A stretch of DNA of 32,001 nt from a virus. Of the stretch, positions 21,525 to 30,234 are shown one piece after another (position 1 is the first letter of the stretch; each line of letters opens with the position of its first letter). Position numbers and translations under genes: made by a program. Where the stretch lies: the IMG/VR virus record IMGVR_UViG_3300023106_000153, positions 1 to 32,001 of that record; one strand, given 5' to 3'. The notes below the pieces were generated by a model. The model was given only the letters and a program-made list of their open reading frames with translations. It was not told the DNA's origin and did not search any database.

Positions 21525-21811
21525 TGGCGGGCGGCCGCGGCCACAAGCACCGCGAACTCCGGGCGGCACTGAAGCCCGACTGGCAGGCACGCAACGCACC
21601 GTGCGGCATCTGCGGTCAGGCCACCATCGACTGGGACGGCGAGAAGAACGAACCCGACTCCTTCGAGATGGACCATATCAAGGCGAAGAAGACGCACCCG
21701 CACCTCGAGTTCGAACCCACCAACCAGCAGCCCAGCCACCACCACTGCAACCGTTCGAAGAACGCCAGCATGCAACTCGCCGGCATCGGCGTCACCTCCG
21801 AGGAGTGGTGA
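21524..21811 (+). CDS. HNH endonuclease near terminase
   Basis: The 95-residue protein has CGICG, FEMDHIKAKKTHPHL, NQQPSHHHCNRSKN, giving the HNH core (D-H, N, H) with zinc-binding Cys. Many HK97-type phages encode such an HNH protein beside the terminase, where it assists DNA cleavage at packaging. It starts at ATG 21524. It ends one base from the convergent minus-strand ORF. Confidence 0.88.
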   Translation: MAGGRGHKHRELRAALKPDWQARNAPCGICGQATIDWDGEKNEPDSFEMDHIKAKKTHPHLEFEPTNQQPSHHHCNRSKNASMQLAGIGVTSEEW

Positions 21812-21812
21812 G

Positions 21813-22049
21813 CTACCGCTTCCCGAGACCCGGCAGTCCGCCACCGACAGCGCGGATGCTGCCCTTCGCCTTCCGGTTGGCCTTCTGCGCCGCAGTAGGG
21901 GGCACGCCACCCGGGCACCAGCGCCGCTCGGCGTAGTCGAAGTGCGCGACCACGGGCCGGGCAACCGCTGGCTTCCAACGAGTGCGGCACACATGACACT
22001 CACGCTTGCCATCGGCACCCACAGGGCGGGCAGGCACAGGGTCAACCAT
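21813..22049 (-). CDS. Reverse-strand small Cys-containing protein, 78 aa
   Basis: The ORF reads MVDPVPARPVGADGKRECHV, with CxxC (18-21), a His (about 36) and another Cys (about 45), so a small zinc knuckle is possible; the C terminus is basic. It is convergent with the HNH gene, one base apart. A -10-like TACTGT lies six bases before the ATG with no ribosome site, the same arrangement as the repressor gene. Without it, 21812-22278 would be a large empty gap for this compact genome. Evidence is still indirect. Confidence 0.5.
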   Translation of the reverse strand: MVDPVPARPVGADGKRECHVCRTRWKPAVARPVVAHFDYAERRWCPGGVPPTAAQKANRKAKGSIRAVGGGLPGLGKR

Positions 22050-22080
22050 GAGCCGACAGTACAGCAGTCGACTCGCCGAC

Positions 22081-22101
22081 CACAGGTGCCAGGCACCTGT
22101 G
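22081..22101. promoter_or_regulatory. Perfect 21-base palindrome upstream of terminase
   Basis: CACAGGTGCC and GGCACCTGTG are exact complements around a single A. It lies 32 to 52 bases upstream of the reverse-strand ORF start and about 180 bases before the small terminase gene. It may be an operator for the divergent genes or a site used in packaging. The rest of 22050-22278 holds a CCCC-AA-GGGG element (22147-22156) and two GTCCGCG copies (22233, 22249) but no convincing gene. Confidence 0.55.
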
Positions 22102-22278
22102 CCCGCACACACGCCCACAACGCCGGAAAACATCGATCCTCAACCACCCCAAGGGGTAGGGGGGTCGCCATCCCTACGGCTGCACGCCCACCGTCACTTC
22201 GCCGGTAGTGATCTCCCCCATCGGTGAGTGAAGTCCGCGGACGTCCCTGTCCGCGTCCGCAATGCGAAGGTTCCCACC

Positions 22279-22731
22279 ATGGCTATGACGACTGAGGAGC
22301 GGAAGGCTCGTGACGCTGAACGCAAGCGGCTGAGCAGGGCTGCGGCTCGTGCGGCTGCTGCGCCGACGAAGCCGAAGACGGCGGACGGTGCGGACGCGCC
22401 TGCGTCCACCGTGATGCATGACGCGGTGGAGACGGCGCTGTCGGCGATGAGGTGGCTCGTCGACTCCGATGCGGCTGCGAAGGCGCAGGCGCGGATGCTC
22501 GCCAACACCGTCGACCGGCTGCAGTCGGCCGGCGAGGAGACGAAGGCGCTCTCTGCGCACCGCGCGCTCACGAAGGTGCTCAATGACCTGGGCGGCACCC
22601 CGACTGTGCGGCTGCAGCGGGAGGTCCGTTCGCTGAAGCTGAAGACCGAGGTTCCCGATGGCGGCAGCGACTCGCCCGCGCAAGGCAACGTCTCGAAGTT
22701 CGAGCGCCCCCCGAAGCGGAAAAAAGCGTAA
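22279..22731 (+). CDS. terS: Terminase small subunit
   Basis: The 150-residue protein begins MAMTTEERKARDAERKRLSR, a basic DNA-binding-like helix, then an Ala/Pro linker, then a helical core (about 50-120) and a basic tail. This is the usual size and position for the small terminase that recognises the packaging site. ATG 22279 has GAAGG upstream; a GTG at 22228 would add 17 residues and is possible. It overlaps the large subunit by 74 bases. Confidence 0.8.
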   Translation: MAMTTEERKARDAERKRLSRAAARAAAAPTKPKTADGADAPASTVMHDAVETALSAMRWLVDSDAAAKAQARMLANTVDRLQSAGEETKALSAHRALTKVLNDLGGTPTVRLQREVRSLKLKTEVPDGGSDSPAQGNVSKFERPPKRKKA

Positions 22732-24352
22732 GACCCGCTACGGCCGGCAGACGCCGCGGATCTTCACCCCGCCGCTGCGCCCGCTGACCGCGGAGACGTC
22801 GCTGGGGTTCGAGGTCGTCGAGTTCTGGGACTGGATGCGCGACCGGCTCGAGGAGCTGGACGCGAGCCGCGCGCCCGACGACGACACGGACTATCTCGGG
22901 CTGATCCCTCGCGCGCTGGAGTGGCAGCGGTGGCTGCTCGTCCACGCGCTCGAGCTGCTCGCGGGCAGCAACGCGTTCCGGTTCCGCACGGTGCTGCTGC
23001 TCGTGGCTCGCCAGAACGGCAAGAGCGTCCTGTTGACGGTGCTGATCCTGTGGCGCCTGTTCCAAGACGGCGCGCAGATGGTCATGGAGACGCACGCGTC
23101 GCTCGACCACGCGAAGCAGGCGTGGCTCGAAGCCGTCGCAGTCGCCGAGGCCATCCCCGAGTTGGCGAACGAGATCGCGAAGACCAACGAGGGCAAGGGC
23201 TCGGAGCTGCTGCTGCTCGACGGTGGCGAGAAGTTCAAGATCGCGTCCGCCAACCGGCGCGGCGGCCGCGGGTTCCGCGGCGACCTCGTGATCTTCGACG
23301 AGCTGCGCGAGCACCAGGACTGGAAAGCGTGGTCGGCGACCTCGAAGACGACGATGGCCCGGCGCCGCGCGCAGGTCTGGGGCGTCTCGAACGCCGGCGA
23401 CTCGACATCCGTCGTTCTCCGGCATCTGCGTACGGTCGCGCTCGCGGCCATCATGGGCACTCCGCCCGCCGGCGTCCCCGAGGATCTGCTCGAAGACCTC
23501 GACCTCGGCTCGATCGGGCTGTTCGAGTGGTCGTCGGGAACGCTGGACGGTTCGATCGACGGCACACCGCGTGGCATCTGGGACCGCGAGGGTTGGGCTG
23601 AGGCGAACCCGTCGATGGGTTACAGCGAGCTCGACGAGCGTGCGATCGCCGCGGCCGCCCTGTCGGACCCCGAGTGGGAGTTCCGCACCGAGGTGCTGTG
23701 CCAGTTCGTCAACACGGCCGGCGCGGGCCCGTTCCCGAACGGCTCGTGGGATCGCACGAAGATCGCCACGGTGACCCGCGACACAACCCGCCCGGCCGCG
23801 TACGGCATCGATATGTCGTACGACCGCACGTGGGTGCACATCGCGATCGCCTTCTGGGACACGGAGGGCCGTAAGCGAGTCGAGATCGCGGCCAGCAGGC
23901 CGGGCACCGACTGGGTTATCCCGTGGCTGCAGTCGCCGCTGCGGAAGGTGAAGCCGGAGAACATCGCGCTGCAGGCCCGCGGCGCGACCATTACGTCGAT
24001 GATCACCGACTTCGAGCAGGCGGGCATCCCGCTGGTGGAGTGGGGCGGGTCGGATCTGGCCGGCTGGACGGGCGTCTTCTACGACGGCATCCGTCGAGCG
24101 GTCGCCGACGATGACGCTGACGGCGAGGCCGTGATCACGCTCACCCATGGCGAGCAGCCGAAGCTCGACGTCGCCGCCAATTCAGCAGCGATCAAGCCGC
24201 TGAACGACGGCGGGTGGGTGATCGACCGGCGCAACTCTCCGTTGGACGCCGCCCCGCTGGTCGCCGCGATCGCCGCGGTCGGCCTCCTCAACACGAACCC
24301 GGTTCCCGCTGGGCCATCCGTTTACGAAGAACGTGGGCTGCTCACGTTCTAG
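22658..24352 (+). CDS. terL: Terminase large subunit
   Basis: The 564-residue ATPase/nuclease has Walker A ARQNGKS (117-123), Walker B VIFDE (211-215), and a C-terminal RNase H-like nuclease with YGIDMSYDRT. It powers DNA packaging through the portal and cuts the DNA. The start at 22658 is forced: no other ATG, GTG or TTG occurs in frame before the conserved RYGRQTPRIFTPPLRPLT segment. GAGG precedes it. The 74-base overlap with the small subunit is longer than other overlaps here. Confidence 0.95.
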   Translation: MAAATRPRKATSRSSSAPRSGKKRKTRYGRQTPRIFTPPLRPLTAETSLGFEVVEFWDWMRDRLEELDASRAPDDDTDYLGLIPRALEWQRWLLVHALELLAGSNAFRFRTVLLLVARQNGKSVLLTVLILWRLFQDGAQMVMETHASLDHAKQAWLEAVAVAEAIPELANEIAKTNEGKGSELLLLDGGEKFKIASANRRGGRGFRGDLVIFDELREHQDWKAWSATSKTTMARRRAQVWGVSNAGDSTSVVLRHLRTVALAAIMGTPPAGVPEDLLEDLDLGSIGLFEWSSGTLDGSIDGTPRGIWDREGWAEANPSMGYSELDERAIAAAALSDPEWEFRTEVLCQFVNTAGAGPFPNGSWDRTKIATVTRDTTRPAAYGIDMSYDRTWVHIAIAFWDTEGRKRVEIAASRPGTDWVIPWLQSPLRKVKPENIALQARGATITSMITDFEQAGIPLVEWGGSDLAGWTGVFYDGIRRAVADDDADGEAVITLTHGEQPKLDVAANSAAIKPLNDGGWVIDRRNSPLDAAPLVAAIAAVGLLNTNPVPAGPSVYEERGLLTF

Positions 24353-24365
24353 GCAGGAGCCACCT

Positions 24366-24590
24366 GTGGCACGCACCGACCGACTCATCCGATCCCAGAT
24401 CCGAACGCGCTACATCGTCACCCTCGACAACCAAGAGACCTTCGAGGGCGTCTTGTTCGACGCCGACGACAAGCACCTGGTGCTCGCCGACGCGACGTCG
24501 CTCGCCGCGAACGGAGACCGCGTGGCGGTCGACGGGCACCTCTGGCTCCCCCGCCCCATCGTCAAGTACATGCAGACACTGACCCTTTAG
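24366..24590 (+). CDS. Small LSm/SH3-like protein between terminase and portal
   Basis: The 74-residue protein (GTG start, AGGAG upstream) contains IRTRYIVTLDNQETFEGVLF and DADDKHLVLADATSLAANGD, the strand pattern of a small LSm-type barrel. Such small proteins are commonly found at this place in actinophage genomes, with unknown role. The stop precedes the AGGAGG of the portal gene directly. Confidence 0.7.
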   Translation: MARTDRLIRSQIRTRYIVTLDNQETFEGVLFDADDKHLVLADATSLAANGDRVAVDGHLWLPRPIVKYMQTLTL

Positions 24591-24598
24591 GAGGGGCG

Positions 24599-26581
24599 TT
24601 GATCCTCTCAAACGGCACGATCGCATCTACCGGCATCAGCGGTCTGGGCGATCAGACAGCGGCCTACTCGTCGACGTCATTCCACGGCGTCGGCAGCATG
24701 CCCCTTGGCGGAATGTGGGCGGCTTACGGCGAGATCTACCGGGCGCAGTTGTGGGTCGGCGTGGTCGTGCGCAAGCTGGCGATGGCCACAGCGCGGAACC
24801 CCTTCGATCTGAAGCGGCAGCTGGGCGGGAACGACCAGGAGCCCGAGGTCGGGGCGCTCGCCGAGCTGATGAAGAAGCCCAATGAACGGCTGTCGGGGTT
24901 CGAGCTGTGGCTGTGGACGTCGTCGACTTACGACATCTACGGCGAGGCGTTCTGGCTGAAGCTGCGGGACCGCACCGACACCGTGCGCGAGCTGCACCCG
25001 ATCCACCCGACGAACCTCGTCACGCACCGCAACGAAGCCGGCGACATCGAGTACCTGTACGGTCCCAACCGGCTCCCCATCCCCGAGCGCGACGTCGTCG
25101 TCTTCAAGAACTACAACCCGGAGAACACGCGCCGCGGCCTCTCGAACCTCGAAGGCCTGCGGATGACGCTGCTCAACGAGGACGCATCCCGCCGCGCGAC
25201 GGCATCGTGGTGGCAGAAGGGCGCCCGGCCCTCGGTCATCCTTCGGCACCCGAAGAACCTCTCCGATCCGGCGATCGAGCGGCTGAAGTCGCAGATGGAC
25301 TCCAACCACTCGGGCGCCGACAACATGGGCCGCACGCTCGTGCTCGAGGAGGCGATGGAAGCGACCGTCGTGCAGCTCTCCGCCGAGGAGATGCAGTACA
25401 TCGAGTCGAGGAAGCTGAACCGCGAGGAGGTGTGCGCCGCGTACGACGTGCCCCCGCCCGCCGTACACATTCTCGACAAGGCGACGTTCTCGAACATCAC
25501 CGAGCAGTTGCGGTCGATGTACCGCGACACCATGGCGCCGCGGTTCGAGCTGTTCGAGTCTGTCGTCGATCACCAGCTGGTCCCCGAGTTCCACCCCGAG
25601 GGCGACGTCTTCTCGAAGTTCAACATGGACGAAGTTCTCCGGGGCGACTTCGAGACCCGCGCCGAGGCCGTGAACAAGCTGATCACTGGCGGCGTGATGA
25701 AGCCGTCCGAGGCGCGGCCGATGTTCAACCTCACCGTGGCCGGGCCCGAGGCGGACCAGCTCTACGGCAACGCTGCGCTGGTCCCGCTCGGCAGCACCGC
25801 GGCCGCACCGCAGCAGATCGACACGAACGGCATGGTCATGCCGCGCGCGCTCGGGGCGCTGAAGTCGACGCCGGCGTTGACGGTCAGGTCGGTGATGGGG
25901 CGGCTCGCCCAGGTGAAGGCCGACAAGCCGGCGACCCGGGCGAAGCTGGTCGAGGAGCACACGAAGGAGATCCGCGCGTTCTTCACCGAGCAGCGCGACT
26001 CCGTCGTTGCAGCCGCGAGCAGCAAGGCGGCCGCGCTGTTCGACGCGGCTGCATGGGACGAGCCGCTCGCCGACCTGCTCACGACACTCGGCGCCGCGAC
26101 ATCTCAGGCGACGGGGAGCGCGGTCGCCGCCGAACTCGGAGGCAAGTACGACGCCGCACCGGCGACTGAGTGGGTCACGGCGAGCGCGACCGAGTCGGCG
26201 AAGAACATCAACCGCGCCACGGCCGATGCGATTAACGACGCGGTGGCCGCCGCCGAGGACGAAGACGCGGACTTGGCGAGCTGGCTGGGCGAGACGTTCG
26301 ACGGTCCAATCGCGGCCCGCGCGGATTCGGTGGCCCTCTCGCGCGTCGCCGTCGTTGCCGGTTTCGCGACGCTCCTCGCGGGCAAGCAGTCCGGAGGCGT
26401 GTCGAAGACGTGGGGGGTCAACTCGCGCAACCCGAGGTCGGCGCACGCGGCGATGGCGGGCGAGACGGTCGGCATCGACGAAACGTTCTCGAACGGAATG
26501 AACGCGCCTGGTGACCCTGCCGGCGGCGCGGACGAAGTCGCGGGGTGCACCTGCGATCTGACTATCAACCTGGAGGGCTGA
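24599..26581 (+). CDS. Portal protein fused to MuF-like domain
   Basis: The 660-residue protein has an HK97-type portal part (about 30-400; ELWLWTSSTYDIYGEAFWLK, PHDRNV-like DVVVFKNYNPENTRRGLSNL, CAAYDVPPPAVHI, FSNITEQLRSMYRDTM). The C-terminal part ends KTWGVNSRNPRSAHAAMAGE, DETFSNGMNAPGDPAGGADE and GCTCDL, the MuF signature (head morphogenesis). Portal forms the dodecameric vertex; MuF-like domains are minor capsid or capsid-maturation parts. Start is TTG 24599, four bases after AGGAGG (24589-24594). Fusions of this kind are known in actinophages. Confidence 0.92.
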   Translation: MILSNGTIASTGISGLGDQTAAYSSTSFHGVGSMPLGGMWAAYGEIYRAQLWVGVVVRKLAMATARNPFDLKRQLGGNDQEPEVGALAELMKKPNERLSGFELWLWTSSTYDIYGEAFWLKLRDRTDTVRELHPIHPTNLVTHRNEAGDIEYLYGPNRLPIPERDVVVFKNYNPENTRRGLSNLEGLRMTLLNEDASRRATASWWQKGARPSVILRHPKNLSDPAIERLKSQMDSNHSGADNMGRTLVLEEAMEATVVQLSAEEMQYIESRKLNREEVCAAYDVPPPAVHILDKATFSNITEQLRSMYRDTMAPRFELFESVVDHQLVPEFHPEGDVFSKFNMDEVLRGDFETRAEAVNKLITGGVMKPSEARPMFNLTVAGPEADQLYGNAALVPLGSTAAAPQQIDTNGMVMPRALGALKSTPALTVRSVMGRLAQVKADKPATRAKLVEEHTKEIRAFFTEQRDSVVAAASSKAAALFDAAAWDEPLADLLTTLGAATSQATGSAVAAELGGKYDAAPATEWVTASATESAKNINRATADAINDAVAAAEDEDADLASWLGETFDGPIAARADSVALSRVAVVAGFATLLAGKQSGGVSKTWGVNSRNPRSAHAAMAGETVGIDETFSNGMNAPGDPAGGADEVAGCTCDLTINLEG

Positions 26582-27606
26582 TGAACATCATCCGGAAGGA
26601 CGCGACGATCACCAACACGGGCGCCGGGGACGACTTCCCCGGCGCCTTCGAGGTGATCCTGTCCGCGCCCACGAAGGACCGCGACGGCGACACGCTGCTC
26701 GCGGACGAGTGGAAGCAGCCGCTTCCCGAGCACATCACGTTCGACTCCGACCACGGCATGAGCGTCGCGACCACGGTCGGCTCTGGCGTGCCCGAGCTCA
26801 ACGACGCGGGGCAGCTCATCGTGAAGGGCACCTACTCGTCACTTCCGCGCGCGCAGGAGGTGCGCACCCTCGTCAACGAGGGGCACATCCGGACGACATC
26901 GGTCGCCTTCATGACCGAGCAGACGGGGAAGGGCGCTGGTCGCAAGGCGGTGCGTGAGCTCCTGAACGGCGCGTTCGTCGCGGTCCCGTCCAACCGAGAG
27001 GCGCTCGTGCTCTCGTCGAAGGGGCTCGATTCGAAGGCCGGCGCGCGCAACAGCAAAGCCGATACCGCGCTGATCCAGACGATCGTGCAGGCCGCGCTCG
27101 CGCTGGGCGTCGACGTGCCCGAGGAGAAGCACGCGGCGACCGAGACGATGAAGAGCATCGTCGGCAGCGTCGAGGCGCTACGCGACCGCGTGCAGGCTGC
27201 GCTCCGCGAGGCGAACGACGGCGCGTGGGTCTGGATCCGCGGAACGATCCCGGGCGCCGATGGTGCCGGCGTCGTCGTCTTCGAGGTTGAGGACCGCGAG
27301 ACATACGAATCGGCTCTGCTGCGGCAGAGCTACACAGACAACGGCACCACGGCCACCCTCACGGGCGCCGCGGCCGCCGTGGGCGTGATGGAAGTCCTCA
27401 CGCCCGACCCTGATGAGGAATCAGAGGCCAGCGACTCAACTGCTGGTGCGCAGGACGCCCCCGCTGCCGGTGAGAAATCACCCGCCGCCGGAGCCGACAC
27501 CGCACCCGTGATCGACGAAGCTGCCGCGATCCAGATGCAGGCAGCCAAGATGCGGCACCGAGCCGCCATCAACGTCAACGCAGTACCGAGCACAGAGAAG
27601 GATTGA
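26581..27606 (+). CDS. Prohead protease
   Basis: The 341-residue protein has an HK97 prohead-protease-type domain: FEVILSAPTKDRDGD, then SDHG with H58, and GHIRTTSVAFM with S107 as likely catalytic residues, and NGAFVAVPSNREAL. The family cleaves scaffold domains of the capsid protein during maturation. The extra C-terminal half (about 170-341) is acidic and may act as a scaffold. ATG 26581 overlaps the portal stop by one base. Confidence 0.9.
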   Translation: MNIIRKDATITNTGAGDDFPGAFEVILSAPTKDRDGDTLLADEWKQPLPEHITFDSDHGMSVATTVGSGVPELNDAGQLIVKGTYSSLPRAQEVRTLVNEGHIRTTSVAFMTEQTGKGAGRKAVRELLNGAFVAVPSNREALVLSSKGLDSKAGARNSKADTALIQTIVQAALALGVDVPEEKHAATETMKSIVGSVEALRDRVQAALREANDGAWVWIRGTIPGADGAGVVVFEVEDRETYESALLRQSYTDNGTTATLTGAAAAVGVMEVLTPDPDEESEASDSTAGAQDAPAAGEKSPAAGADTAPVIDEAAAIQMQAAKMRHRAAINVNAVPSTEKD

Positions 27607-27607
27607 C

Positions 27608-28843
27608 ATGCCCACGATCAAGGAAGCAAAGGCGAAAGTCGTCGACCTTTCGACGAAGGCGCTCGCCATCGCCGAGAGCACCACGATGAGCTTCGCGGAG
27701 CAGAAGGCCGCTCTCGACCCCCTCGAGACGGACATCAAGAAGTGGACCGAGGAGGTCACAAACCTCGAGTCCCTCGAAGAGAAGCGCAAAGCGTTCGCGG
27801 CCAGCGCCGGCGGATCGCTCGACGACGCATCGGCGGAGGAGCGCGGCGCTGCCGTGGCGAAGTCGATCGGCCAGCAGTTCGTCGAGTCGGCGGGCTACAA
27901 GGGTCTGATCGACAGCGGCCTGAAGGGGAACTGGTCCTCGGGCGACGTCGAGGTGAAGGCCACGCTGCTCGAGGGCACGGCGGGCGCTCCCGGAGGCGGC
28001 TACGCGCTGAACCAGCCGGTCGTGCTCCCCGCTCTCGTAGAGCAGCAGTTCCGTGCCCTGACGATCGCGGACCTGTTCCCCGCGGGCACCACGACCTCGC
28101 CGCTCATCCGGTACCTGGTCGAGTCCGCGGTGACCAACGGTGCGGCCGCGGTGGCCGAGGGTGGTCTGAAGCCCGAGTCGGCGCTCGCGTTCACGAAGGT
28201 GGACGAGGTGCTGCACAAGCTGGCCACGTTCCTGCCGATCTCGGACGAGATGCTGGAGGACTGGGCTCAGGCTCGCTCCTACATTGACGCTCGTCTCGTG
28301 CTGTTCGTGAAGCTCGCTGAGGAAGCTCAGCTGCTGAACGGCGACGGCACCGGCGCGAACCTCGTCGGCATCCTGAACCGCCCGGGCCTCGCGACCCCCG
28401 TGGTCCGCGGCGCCGGCGTCTCGGCGGCCGACGACAACGCGATGGACGCGATCTACCGCCAGATCACGCAGATCCGCATCACGCAGTTCCTCGAGCCCGA
28501 CGCGGTCGTCATCGACCCGCTCGGCTGGGAGGGCATCACCCTCTCGAAGAACCTGCAGGGTGCGTACTACGCGCAGGGCCCGTTCGTCACGCAGGCGACG
28601 CCGTCGCTGTGGGGCAAGAAGGTCGTGTCGACTCCCGCGCTCGCGGCGAACACCGCGCTGGTCGGAGCGTTCGCCCAGGGCGGCCAGATCTTCCGTAAGG
28701 GAGGCATCACCGTCGAGGCATCCAACTCGCACGCTGACTACTTCCAGCGGAACCTCACGGCCCTGCGTGCCGAAGAGCGCCTCGCGCTCGCTCTCTACCG
28801 CCCGGGTGCGTTCGGTCGGGTCACCGGACTCGACGGGGTCTAA
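27608..28843 (+). CDS. Major capsid protein (HK97 fold)
   Basis: The 411-residue protein has an N-terminal helical delta-domain (about 1-95; rich in Lys, Glu, Leu) that the protease would remove, then the HK97-type core with GGGYALNQPVVLPALVEQQF, FLPISDEMLEDW, GTGANLVGILNRPG and QATPSLWGKKVVSTPALAAN. The C-terminal FQRNLTALRAEERLALALYR is typical. It forms the icosahedral head. ATG 27608 has AAGGA upstream. Confidence 0.95.
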   Translation: MPTIKEAKAKVVDLSTKALAIAESTTMSFAEQKAALDPLETDIKKWTEEVTNLESLEEKRKAFAASAGGSLDDASAEERGAAVAKSIGQQFVESAGYKGLIDSGLKGNWSSGDVEVKATLLEGTAGAPGGGYALNQPVVLPALVEQQFRALTIADLFPAGTTTSPLIRYLVESAVTNGAAAVAEGGLKPESALAFTKVDEVLHKLATFLPISDEMLEDWAQARSYIDARLVLFVKLAEEAQLLNGDGTGANLVGILNRPGLATPVVRGAGVSAADDNAMDAIYRQITQIRITQFLEPDAVVIDPLGWEGITLSKNLQGAYYAQGPFVTQATPSLWGKKVVSTPALAANTALVGAFAQGGQIFRKGGITVEASNSHADYFQRNLTALRAEERLALALYRPGAFGRVTGLDGV

Positions 28844-28849
28844 CCACCT

Positions 28850-28881
28850 GAGGGGCGTCGGGAGCAATCTCGGCGCCCCTC
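28850..28881. other. Hairpin after the capsid gene
   Basis: GAGGGGCG (28850-28857) is complementary to CGCCCCTC (28874-28881) with a 16-base loop. No T-run follows. It is likely an RNA-stability or partial terminator element that adjusts expression after the abundant capsid gene. Confidence 0.5.
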
Positions 28882-28903
28882 GCTTACGAAAGTGAGGGAC
28901 AGC

Positions 28904-29314
28904 ATGACCTCTGAATCTGAGGACGCAACACCCGAGGCGGCAGCCGCGGCGATTGTCGCCGTCGACTCTGCCGAGACCCCGGCCGCCACCGAGGTCGTCG
29001 CCGAGTCGGTCGAGATCGAAGGCGAGCCCACCGTCGAAGCAAATCACGAGGACGGGCTGACGGTCGAGCAGGAAGCGATCGTCGTCGAGAGCACGGGAGC
29101 CGTCGAGTTCGACGGGAGCCCGGTCACCACCGAGGTCGTCGTCGACAACACGAGCACGGGGGCCGTCGAGCTCGCCGGGCCCGTCACTCTGACGGTTGGC
29201 TGGCTCGCGGAGGCGCAGACGAAGCCCGTCGTTGCCCCTGAGAAGGCGACGCCCACGAAGCGCCCTAAGCAGGCACAGACCAAGGCCACGCCGGCCGAGG
29301 TCGCAACGAAGTAA
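28904..29314 (+). CDS. Acidic Ala/Val/Glu-rich protein after capsid, 136 aa
   Basis: The N-terminal about 90 residues are acidic and rich in Ala, Val, Thr and Glu with repeated STGAVEF/STGAVEL units (about 65-70 and 87-92), followed by a Lys/Pro/Ala-rich tail. GAGGGA precedes ATG 28904; a GTG at 28892 is also possible. Its place between capsid and connector suits a head accessory or decoration protein, but the family is not recognised. Confidence 0.6.
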   Translation: MTSESEDATPEAAAAAIVAVDSAETPAATEVVAESVEIEGEPTVEANHEDGLTVEQEAIVVESTGAVEFDGSPVTTEVVVDNTSTGAVELAGPVTLTVGWLAEAQTKPVVAPEKATPTKRPKQAQTKATPAEVATK

Positions 29315-29326
29315 CCGGAGGCAGGG

Positions 29327-29893
29327 ATGGCACTCGAACCGTTCGCGACACCGCAGCAGATGGCTGCACGCTCGCAGGGTGCCATCCCTGCCGACGACCC
29401 GTACGTGGTGGAGGCGATCAACGCGGCCTCGCGCCTCATCCGCAACTACTGCCGGTGGCACGTCGCCCCGGTGATTCAGGAGACGATCAAGGTTGCCGTT
29501 CGCCCGCGGAGCCCGCTCTACTTGCCGACACTCCACATGGTCGACCTTCTCGCGCTGACGGCTTCTGGCGTCGCGGCCGACGTCGCTCGCGTCGAGTGGG
29601 ACGAGGCAGGCATCATCGAATACTCCCGTTCGGCGTTCGGCACGTACGCCCTTCGGCGCGCTGTGGAGGTCACCTTCACGCACGGCTACGAAGACGTGCC
29701 AGAGGACATCGTCGACCTGACGCTGATGATCGCATCGCGCGCGCTCGGCTCACCTCTCGGAGTTGTGCGCGAGTCGACGATGTCGTCGTCCGTCACCTAC
29801 TCGCAGGCTGGGTTCAATGTCGCCGGCGGCTCGGCGCTCCTCGAGCACGAGAAGGAATCGCTGGAAATCTACAGAAGGCCGGCGAACGCATGA
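29327..29893 (+). CDS. Head-to-tail adaptor (HK97 gp6-like)
   Basis: The 188-residue protein has EPFATPQQMAARSQGAIPAD, INAASRLIRNYCRWHVAPV and VEVTFTHGYEDVPEDIVDLT, the helical pattern of the phage connector protein that docks under the portal. GGAGG upstream and ATG 29327. Overlaps the stopper gene as ATGA. Confidence 0.85.
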   Translation: MALEPFATPQQMAARSQGAIPADDPYVVEAINAASRLIRNYCRWHVAPVIQETIKVAVRPRSPLYLPTLHMVDLLALTASGVAADVARVEWDEAGIIEYSRSAFGTYALRRAVEVTFTHGYEDVPEDIVDLTLMIASRALGSPLGVVRESTMSSSVTYSQAGFNVAGGSALLEHEKESLEIYRRPANA

Positions 29894-30234
29894 GGCCGTC
29901 CTTCGCGAAGATGACGATCGAGCGCCTCCGGTTTCCGACGATCGACGACCAGGGCACGATGGTGCCCGACCTCGACGAGCCGCCCGTCGTCGTGCAGATC
30001 CAGCGCTGCTGGCTCGAGCCGCTGCAGTCGCAGGAGGCGGAAGCCGGCGGCACGGCATCCTTCACCGGCTTCAGAGGTACGGCCCCGTGGGGCGCTGATC
30101 TGCTGTCGTCCGACCACGTGCGCTACCTCGGTATCGAGTACGAGGTCGACGGCGAGGTGATGCCGGTGCAGTCGCCGACCGGCGCGCTGAACGAGCTCAT
30201 CTTCACGCTGAAGAGGTGGAAGCATGCTGAGTAA
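29890..30234 (+). CDS. Head-to-tail stopper-like protein
   Basis: The 114-residue protein is beta-rich (ERLRFPTIDDQGTMVPDLDE; PVVVQIQRCWLEPLQSQEAE; VRYLGIEYEVDGEV) and sits directly after the adaptor, the usual stopper position. The stopper closes the portal channel until tail docking. The assignment relies on order and size; it could be another connector component. Confidence 0.7.
   Translation: MRPSFAKMTIERLRFPTIDDQGTMVPDLDEPPVVVQIQRCWLEPLQSQEAEAGGTASFTGFRGTAPWGADLLSSDHVRYLGIEYEVDGEVMPVQSPTGALNELIFTLKRWKHAE

Noticed and set aside
22006-22227. 73-residue plus-strand frame before small terminase
   Set aside because: Pro/His-rich, low complexity, no ribosome site, and it spans the palindrome and G-rich elements.
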